A stretch of DNA of 64,000 nt from Lachnospiraceae bacterium UBA3310 (GTDB lineage Bacteria; Bacillota; Clostridia; Lachnospirales; Lachnospiraceae). Made by a program: the position numbers and the translations under genes. The stretch is from contig DESQ01000030.1 of the NCBI GenBank assembly GCA_002361355.1, positions 62,001-126,000 of the forward strand. Direction: 5' to 3'. This document shows, piece by piece, positions 58,211 to 64,000 of this stretch (position 1 is the first letter of the stretch; the number at the start of each line of letters is the position of its first letter). The notes under the pieces are model-generated. The model was not told the origin of the DNA. It made no database searches and was given only the letters and a program-made list of their open reading frames with translations.

Positions 58211-59030
58211 AGTATTGCTTCCGGTAATAGTGTTCCGCACTCTGGATCAGTTTATAAAACGCCATGGCGATGGCGCAGAGAATGATGATGGAGGTGATCA
58301 CCATATTGAGCTGGAAAACCTGTGAGCCATAGATGATCAGGTATCCAAGCCCCCGCCTTGCAGCAAGAAATTCACCGATGATGACGCCCACCAGAGAAAG
58401 GCCGATGTTGACCTTCATACTGCTTAAAATGAGGGGGATGGAGCTTGGTAGAATGACTTTGACAAGCGCATCCTTCCGGCTGCCGCCCAGTGTGTAAATC
58501 AGCTTGCACATTTCCGAATCCACCTGACAAAAGCCGGTGTAGAGGCTTATGATGGAGCCGAAAACGGCGACGGAGATACCTGCAACGATGATGGTGTTTG
58601 AACCGGTGCCAAGCCATACGATGAGCAGGGGGGCAAGGGCGGATTTGGGGAGCGCGTTTAAGACAACAAGATAGGGTTCCAGAATTTCGGAAAGACCGTT
58701 TTGATACCAGAGAAGCGTAGCGGCGGCGAGGCTTAACAAGGTGACCAGAACAAAACTTGTGATTGTCTCAAACAGGGTGATGCCGGTGTGGGTAAAGAAG
58801 GAGCCGTCTGTCAGCATTTGGTAAAGATACTGCAGGATACCGGAAGGGCTGCTGAAAAAGAAGCTGTCGATCCATGCGAGGCGGGAAGCGGTTTCCCAGA
58901 AACCGAGAAAGAGGAGAAGGAGAGTGAGCCTTCCCAGGGTAATTCTGTGATGATGCCTGTGGTGAGCGCGCAGGAAGCTTTCCTGACGCGCGGAGACAGG
59001 CGGCGTATTTTTAGTCGATTGGTCTGCCAT
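58209..59030 (-). CDS. ABC transporter permease (SsuC/TauC/ThiX-like)
   Basis: 273 residues with about six spans. The EAA-type loop, which contacts the ATPase, reads YTLGGSRKDALVKVILPSSIPLIL (about 178-201). It is of the binding-protein-dependent family that imports nitrate, sulfonates, taurine or thiamine precursors. A cytoplasmic His/Arg-rich N-terminal part (HHRHHHRI) precedes the first span. Its start overlaps the end of the ATPase gene by about 20 bases, so it is translated second. Substrate cannot be assigned: no binding protein is present. Confidence 0.92.
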   Translation of the reverse strand: MADQSTKNTPPVSARQESFLRAHHRHHHRITLGRLTLLLLFLGFWETASRLAWIDSFFFSSPSGILQYLYQMLTDGSFFTHTGITLFETITSFVLVTLLSLAAATLLWYQNGLSEILEPYLVVLNALPKSALAPLLIVWLGTGSNTIIVAGISVAVFGSIISLYTGFCQVDSEMCKLIYTLGGSRKDALVKVILPSSIPLILSSMKVNIGLSLVGVIIGEFLAARRGLGYLIIYGSQVFQLNMVITSIIILCAIAMAFYKLIQSAEHYYRKQY

Positions 59031-59799
59031 CTGTCAATACCTCCCATAGTTGATTAAAATATTCCTGATAAGCGGCAGTTCCCCGGATCGCGAGCGGATC
59101 TTCCCGACTGATCTCGTAGAGAATCGACATCTCGCATTTTACGCTGGCCGGACGTTTGGAAAGAACAATAACATGGTCTGCCAGCGTGATGGCTTCGGAG
59201 AGATCATGGGTGATGAGGAGCGCGGTTTTTCCTGTTTGCCGGATAATGGATGCGATGTCTGCGGAGACGGAGAGACGGGTTTGAAAGTCAAGAGCGCTGA
59301 ACGGCTCATCGAGAAGAAGGAGATCCGGGTGGATCGCCATGGTACGGATGAGCGCCGCCCGCTGACGCATGCCGCCGGAGAGCTCTGAAGGTTTTTTGTC
59401 TTTAAATCCGTAAAGACCATAGTCTTCCAGGAGTTTTAAGACATATGCCGTGTTTTTTTCCGTGAGGCTGTGCGTGAGCTCCAGACCGAGAATCACGTTC
59501 TGATAGACTGTGCGCCATTCAAAGAGGTGGTCTCTTTGCAGCATATAGCCGATTCTCAGGGCAGAGTCGGCGCAGTAGTCTCTGGAGGAGAGTCCCCGGT
59601 AGAGTATTTCACCGTCCTCCGGGGGAAGAAGCCCTGCAATGAGGGAAAGAAGCGTGGATTTCCCGCAGCCGCTTGGGCCTACGACCGCGGCAAAGCTTCC
59701 CTCTGAGACTTGTAGGTTGATGTGTGAAAGAGCGGAGGTTTCCCCCTTCAAATTGTGGTAGGAGTAGGAAACATCCCGCAGGGATAGTATTGGCTGCAT
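59011..59799 (-). CDS. ABC transporter ATP-binding protein (SsuB/TauB-like)
   Basis: 262 residues with a complete nucleotide-binding domain: Walker A GPSGCGKST (about 41-49), Q-loop, signature LSGGMRQRAALIRT (about 144), Walker B LLLLDEPFSALD and H-loop LLITHDLSEAITLADHV. It precedes the permease gene in transcription. The upstream part of the operon would be to the right, where argH starts on the other strand, so the substrate-binding protein is not encoded with it. Confidence 0.94.
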   Translation of the reverse strand: MQPILSLRDVSYSYHNLKGETSALSHINLQVSEGSFAAVVGPSGCGKSTLLSLIAGLLPPEDGEILYRGLSSRDYCADSALRIGYMLQRDHLFEWRTVYQNVILGLELTHSLTEKNTAYVLKLLEDYGLYGFKDKKPSELSGGMRQRAALIRTMAIHPDLLLLDEPFSALDFQTRLSVSADIASIIRQTGKTALLITHDLSEAITLADHVIVLSKRPASVKCEMSILYEISREDPLAIRGTAAYQEYFNQLWEVLTDGRPID

Positions 59800-59817
59800 A
59801 GAAAATCACTCCTTATG

Positions 59818-59878
59818 TAGTTAACGACATCATATTTTTGCAAGCCGAAATCCGACGGGTCGTTTACTACGGTTATAG
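59818..59878 (+). repeat. Short inverted-repeat element, copy 2 (TAGTTAACGAC family)
   Basis: TAGTTAACGACAT and GTCGTTTACTACGGTTATAG flank 28 other bases. The halves match copy 1 at 1623 but are further apart. It lies in the gap between the divergent ATPase gene and argH. Confidence 0.5.
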
Positions 59879-59978
59879 AATATTTTATGATGAGGAAGAA
59901 AATATGTGTTTTGATTGAAAAGAAAACCATTTTATGGTATCATCAAATTTAGATTTAACTAAAATGGAGGTTTATAGC

Positions 59979-61397
59979 ATGGCACAGTTGTGGGGCGGCC
60001 GTTTCACGAAGGAGACGGATCAGCTTGTATACAATTTTAACGCCTCCATCTCTTTTGACCAGAAGTTCCTGAAACAGGATATCGAAGGCAGCATTGCCCA
60101 TGTGGTTATGCTGGCGAAACAGGGGATTCTGACGAAAGAGGAGAAGGATGCGATTTTAAAGGGACTCACCGGAATCCGGGAGGACGTGGAGGCTGGCCGG
60201 CTTTTGATTACGGAGGAGTACGAGGACATTCACAGTTTTGTGGAGGCTAATCTGATCGACCGGATCGGAGATGCCGGCAAGAAGCTGCATACCGGCAGAA
60301 GCCGAAACGATCAGGTGGCGCTTGACATGCGGCTGTACATAAGGCTGGAAGTGCTCCATGTGGACGAGCTGTTAAAAGAACTCCTGTCCACACTCTTAAC
60401 GATCATGGAAGAAAATACGGAGACCTATATGCCGGGCTTTACCCATCTGCAGAAGGCGCAGCCGGTGACGCTGGCACATCATGTGGGCGCTTATTTTGAG
60501 ATGTTTAAGAGAGACAGGTCGAGGCTTAAGGATATTTACCACCGCATGAATTACTGCCCGCTTGGGGCGGGGGCGCTGGCGGGTACGACCTATCCTCTTG
60601 ACAGGAATTACACGGCGTCGCTTCTGGGGTTTGAAGGGCCAACGCTCAACAGCATGGATTCCGTGTCGGACAGGGATTATGTGATAGAGTTTTTGTCGGC
60701 ACTGTCCACGATTATGATGCATTTGAGCCGCTTCTGCGAGGAGATTATTATCTGGAACTCTAACGAGTACCGCTTTGTGGAGATTGACGACGCCTATTCT
60801 ACGGGAAGCAGCATTATGCCTCAGAAGAAAAATCCGGATATCGCGGAGTTGGTGCGCGGTAAGACGGGGCGGGTATACGGCGCGCTTGTGTCGATGCTCA
60901 CGACCATGAAGGGGATTCCGCTTGCCTACAATAAGGATATGCAGGAGGACAAGGAACTGACCTTTGACGCCATTGACACGGTGAAGGGGTGTCTGGCATT
61001 GTTTGAAGGTATGGTGCGAACCATGAAGTTTAACAGGGACGTGATGGAGAAGAGTGCCATGTTGGGCTTTACCAACGCAACGGATGCGGCGGATTATCTT
61101 GTGGGACGCGGCGTGCCGTTTCGGGATGCGCACGGGTTGATCGGACAGCTTGTATTATATTGTATCGACAAAAAGTGCAGCATAGAGGACTTAACCATAG
61201 AGGAATTAAAGACGATTTCTCCCGCCTTCGAGGAGGATGTCTATGATGCGATCAGCCTGAAAACCTGTGTGGAGAAGAGGCTGACGGTGGGAGCGCCGGG
61301 GTCTGCGGCGATGCGGGAAGTGATTGCGGCGCACAGAGAATATCTGTCTAAGGACTGGCAGGAGGAGATGAATCTGCCGGCCGGCGGCGGAATGTAA
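59979..61397 (+). CDS. argH: Argininosuccinate lyase
   Basis: Last step of arginine synthesis: splits argininosuccinate into arginine and fumarate. 472 residues. Signatures: LWGGRFTKETDQLV at the N-terminus, HTGRSRNDQVALDMRL, THLQKAQPVTLAHH and the family motif GSSIMPQKKNPDIAELVRG. The ATG at 59979 follows TGGAGGTTTATAGC; a start at 59934 would add 15 residues lacking family match. argG is not seen in the window. Confidence 0.97.
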   Translation: MAQLWGGRFTKETDQLVYNFNASISFDQKFLKQDIEGSIAHVVMLAKQGILTKEEKDAILKGLTGIREDVEAGRLLITEEYEDIHSFVEANLIDRIGDAGKKLHTGRSRNDQVALDMRLYIRLEVLHVDELLKELLSTLLTIMEENTETYMPGFTHLQKAQPVTLAHHVGAYFEMFKRDRSRLKDIYHRMNYCPLGAGALAGTTYPLDRNYTASLLGFEGPTLNSMDSVSDRDYVIEFLSALSTIMMHLSRFCEEIIIWNSNEYRFVEIDDAYSTGSSIMPQKKNPDIAELVRGKTGRVYGALVSMLTTMKGIPLAYNKDMQEDKELTFDAIDTVKGCLALFEGMVRTMKFNRDVMEKSAMLGFTNATDAADYLVGRGVPFRDAHGLIGQLVLYCIDKKCSIEDLTIEELKTISPAFEEDVYDAISLKTCVEKRLTVGAPGSAAMREVIAAHREYLSKDWQEEMNLPAGGGM

Positions 61398-61431
61398 ATG
61401 AAAATGACAGGGATAATGAGGAGACGAAAAA

Positions 61432-62517
61432 ATGAGTGAAAAATTAAAAGTAGGTATTTTAGGCGGAACAGGTATGGTGGGACAGCGGTTTATCTCCCTT
61501 TTGGAGAACCATCCTTGGTTTGAAGTGACGACAATCGCGGCGAGCCCCAGATCAGCGGGCAAGACTTATCAGGAGGCGGTGGGTGACAGATGGAAGATGG
61601 ATACCCCCATGCCGGAGGCGGTTAAAAACATTATTGTGAAGAATGTCAATGAAGTAGACAGGGTGGCGGCGGAGGTAGATTTTGTATTTTCCGCAGTGGA
61701 TATGACAAAAGACGAGATTAAGAAGATTGAGGAGGAGTACGCGAAAACGGAAACGCCTGTGGTTTCCAACAACAGCGCCCATCGCTGGACGCCGGATGTG
61801 CCTATGGTGGTTCCGGAGATCAATCCGGAACATTTTGACGTGATAGAGGATCAGAAGAAGAGACTTGGCACGAAGCGCGGCTTTATCGCCGTGAAACCAA
61901 ACTGCTCGATCCAGAGCTATGCGCCCGTGCTCACTGCATGGAAGGAATTTGAGCCCTATGAGGTGGTGGCGACCACTTATCAGGCGATCTCCGGTGCGGG
62001 TAAGACGTTTAAGGATTGGCCGGAGATGGTGGAGAACGTGATCCCTTACATCGGCGGCGAGGAAGAGAAGAGCGAAAAAGAGCCTCTGAGAATCTGGGGT
62101 AAGGTGGAGAACGGAGAGATTGTTCCGGCTGTAAGTCCGGTGATTACCTGCCAGTGTATCCGTGTTCCCGTTTTGAACGGCCACACGGCGGCTGTGTTTG
62201 TGAAGTTTAAGAAAAAGCCCACCAAAGAACAGCTTGTGGAGAAGCTGGTGAATTTTAAGGGACTTCCTCAGGAGTTGCAGCTTCCCAGCGCGCCGAAGCA
62301 GTTCATCCAGGTGATGGAGGAGGATAACCGTCCGCAGGTAAAGCTGGATGTGGACTATGAGAACGGCATGGGCATCAGCGTGGGACGAATCCGTGAGGAC
62401 AGTGTTTACGATTGGAAATTCGTGGGTCTTTCCCACAATACCGTGCGCGGAGCGGCAGGGGGTGCTGTGCTGTGTGCGGAGACTTTGAAGGCGAAGGGGT
62501 ATATTACGAAAAAGTAA
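61432..62517 (+). CDS. asd: Aspartate-semialdehyde dehydrogenase (archaeal/fungal-type)
   Basis: Second step of the aspartate-family pathway to Lys, Met, Thr. 361 residues. The N-terminus VGILGGTGMVGQRFI binds NADP. The catalytic cysteine lies in VKPNCSIQSYAPVLTA, where classical bacterial enzymes have PNCST; the NNSAHRWTPDVPMVVPEIN segment and the SGAGKTFKDWPEMVENVIPYIGG segment place it with the archaeal/fungal branch, which also occurs in many Clostridia. Start follows GGGATAATGAGGAGACGAAAAA. No lysine riboswitch is visible in the short gap before it. Confidence 0.95.
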   Translation: MSEKLKVGILGGTGMVGQRFISLLENHPWFEVTTIAASPRSAGKTYQEAVGDRWKMDTPMPEAVKNIIVKNVNEVDRVAAEVDFVFSAVDMTKDEIKKIEEEYAKTETPVVSNNSAHRWTPDVPMVVPEINPEHFDVIEDQKKRLGTKRGFIAVKPNCSIQSYAPVLTAWKEFEPYEVVATTYQAISGAGKTFKDWPEMVENVIPYIGGEEEKSEKEPLRIWGKVENGEIVPAVSPVITCQCIRVPVLNGHTAAVFVKFKKKPTKEQLVEKLVNFKGLPQELQLPSAPKQFIQVMEEDNRPQVKLDVDYENGMGISVGRIREDSVYDWKFVGLSHNTVRGAAGGAVLCAETLKAKGYITKK

Positions 62518-62572
62518 AAACGGAAAGGTAACGGATCAATATAGGGGAGGGAGCCGTCAGGGGAAACGGCAA

Positions 62573-64000
62573 GTGAATATTGTGGTAGATACAGAGGTAA
62601 AAGAGAAGGAATGCAAAGCACAACAGCTTGGGGAGGATTATCAGCAGCTTCGCGATGACGAGAAAATGTACCGCCTGTTGTGCGAAACGTCAAACAGTGC
62701 ATTTATCTATTATAACTATGAGGAAGACAGGGTCAGGACGCTGGCTGACTGGGCGCATTTTTTTGATTTTGCAATTTCGGATATTAAGGATCTTCCCAAA
62801 CTTTATGAATGCGTGGAGGAACAGTACGCAATTCTGCTCAGGGAAGGATTGTTTATTGAGAAGCAGCACAGGGAAAGACAGAGCTTTGAGGTTCGACTGA
62901 AGGAGAACAGGCTTTATGTAGAGGTGGAAGTGAACATTGTATATGATGTTTTCGGAAACCCTACGGATAAAATTATCCGGTTTAAGGATGTGACGAAGCT
63001 GAATGCCCAGAAGGATGAACTGGCTTACATGGCTTACTACGATATGTTGACAGGGCTTTATAACCGCAATTATTTTGTAAGGCTTTTGGGAGAATTTCTG
63101 CGGCTGGCAGACAAAGAATCGCATAAGGTGGCAGTGATGTTTGTTGACTTTGACGATTTCCGCAGAGTCAATGATGGTATGGGGCTTATCGCGGGGGATG
63201 AGCTGGTACAGCTTTTCGGCCAGTATCTGTTCGACCTGATGAGCGATCACGTGGTCATTTCCCATTTCAGTACGGATATCTACTGTATTGCAATCTACGA
63301 TCCCTGCGGCGCAAGAAGCGTGGAGACAATCTATCAGGTGATTAAAGAGCGGCTGAAAAAGCCGTTTAAGCTGATGGATGGGCAGGAAGTGACCATGACG
63401 GTGACTGTCGGGGTGGCTGAGTATCCGGAAGCGGCTGCAGGAACGCTTGAACTGATTAACTGCGCGGAGATAGTCATGTTCAAGGCTAAGAGCCGGGGCA
63501 AAGATATGATCCAGTATTTTGACGGCGCCATTCTCGAGGAATTTTTACAGACGGTAACCATTCAGACGAAACTTAAGGAAGTTGTGTTTGAGCAGAATTT
63601 TACCATGCATTTTCAGCCGCAGTATTATACCAAAGATGGGAAAATGCGCGGGGTGGAGGCGCTGATCCGCTGGAAGGACAGCAAGGGTGATATGATAAGC
63701 CCGGCAGTTTTTATTCCCATTGCGGAGAAGAACGGTACCATCGTTCCGATCGGGAACTGGGTGATTGAGAAGAGTGTACAGACCTATGTGGAGTGGCGGA
63801 GCAAATACCACTATCCGCTGGTTTTGTCACTAAATGTATCGGCGGTACAGTGCAAGCAGAAGGACTTTATCGACATTTTTTTACAGATATTAAAGAAGTA
63901 TGATGTCTCTCCGGCGGAGATCGAGATTGAGATTACGGAGACAATTCTGATAGAGGATTTTGAGCACATAAGCAGACGGCTGGGTAAATTGAGAAAAATC
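62573..64000 (+). CDS. PAS-GGDEF-EAL protein, degenerate GGDEF (3' end outside the window)
   Basis: 476 codons are visible and the frame is open at the right edge. A PAS-like N-terminal part (about 38-140) is followed by a GGDEF-type domain (VDFDDFRRVNDGMGLIAGD at about 186-204) in which the signature itself is replaced by S-T-D-I-Y (about 233-237); a cyclase is therefore not expected. The EAL domain follows, with MHFQPQYY and an intact E-A-L (about 361-363) in GVEALIRWK, then LNVSAVQ and ITETILIED. It probably hydrolyses c-di-GMP. Start is a GTG after AGGGGAAACGGCAA. The end of the EAL domain is missing. Confidence 0.88.
   Translation, partial: MNIVVDTEVKEKECKAQQLGEDYQQLRDDEKMYRLLCETSNSAFIYYNYEEDRVRTLADWAHFFDFAISDIKDLPKLYECVEEQYAILLREGLFIEKQHRERQSFEVRLKENRLYVEVEVNIVYDVFGNPTDKIIRFKDVTKLNAQKDELAYMAYYDMLTGLYNRNYFVRLLGEFLRLADKESHKVAVMFVDFDDFRRVNDGMGLIAGDELVQLFGQYLFDLMSDHVVISHFSTDIYCIAIYDPCGARSVETIYQVIKERLKKPFKLMDGQEVTMTVTVGVAEYPEAAAGTLELINCAEIVMFKAKSRGKDMIQYFDGAILEEFLQTVTIQTKLKEVVFEQNFTMHFQPQYYTKDGKMRGVEALIRWKDSKGDMISPAVFIPIAEKNGTIVPIGNWVIEKSVQTYVEWRSKYHYPLVLSLNVSAVQCKQKDFIDIFLQILKKYDVSPAEIEIEITETILIEDFEHISRRLGKLRKI

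Noticed and set aside
61398..61431. Lysine riboswitch before asd
   Set aside because: 34-base gap; impossible to hold the aptamer.
62518..62572. c-di-GMP riboswitch before the GGDEF-EAL gene
   Set aside because: Only 55 bases and no GNRA-loop/receptor layout.

Overview
The window looks like one contiguous piece of a chromosome from a member of the Lachnospiraceae or a close relative (Clostridia, low-to-mid GC Firmicutes). The evidence is the conserved trmD-rplS-lepB-rbgA-rnhB order, a T-box leader in front of tyrS, an anaerobic nrdD/nrdG pair behind two NrdR-like boxes, an indolepyruvate:ferredoxin oxidoreductase, strong AGGAGG-type ribosome binding sites, GTG/TTG starts, and almost all genes on one strand. 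I could not fix the genus. I saw no transposase, integrase, phage gene or CRISPR array; the region reads as core and metabolic genome seasoned with small palindromic repeats.

Region by region. 1-7.8 kb: end of rimM, trmD, rplS (with a structured leader), two type I signal peptidases bracketing the 50S-assembly GTPase rbgA, rnhB, a FliK-like protein, a free-standing FlhB C-terminal-domain protein, yraN and a PgeF/YfiH-type protein. 7.8-11.5 kb: an OmpR-family regulator and a very large multi-span histidine kinase behind a perfect palindrome. 11.5-19.1 kb: a long-form PRPP synthetase (minus strand), der-plsY-gpsA, then a BMP-family lipoprotein directly followed by a chemoreceptor. 19.1-22.2 kb: metF (minus) divergent from a MoxR-type ATPase/VWA pair. 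22.2-30.2 kb: a seven-gene, probably single-promoter cluster for 2-keto/aryl acid metabolism (hotdog thioesterase, acyl-CoA ligase, sodium:solute symporter, iorA, iorB, paaK, ACT protein). 30.2-38.9 kb: T-box-tyrS, an HMGL-like aldolase, a GH25 lysozyme with SH3 domains, aroC (minus), a VanY-like peptidase, tgt and yajC. 39-45.8 kb: a small acidic lipoprotein and a branched-chain amino acid block (leuB, ilvD, ilvB) interrupted by a GT-C-like membrane protein. 45.8-51.4 kb: an L,D-transpeptidase, serC, serA, a small unknown protein (minus) and a DUF1015 protein. 51.4-58.1 kb: a glycogen branching enzyme with an unusual charged tail, an MscS channel, tRNA-Thr(CGT), a large palindromic element, nrdD and nrdG. 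58.2-64 kb: an ABC permease/ATPase pair (minus), argH, an archaeal/fungal-type asd, and a truncated PAS-GGDEF-EAL protein running off the end.

How they work together: several blocks are biosynthetic (branched-chain amino acids, serine, chorismate, arginine, aspartate-family), several are translation-related (tyrS, tgt, der, rbgA, rplS, trmD), and two are envelope-related. The most distinctive accessory-type unit is the 22.2-30.2 kb cluster, which pairs transport and CoA activation with reversible ferredoxin-dependent oxidation of aryl-pyruvates. The most distinctive non-coding structure is a set of three short palindromic repeat families in intergenic sites, two of them immediately 3' of genes.
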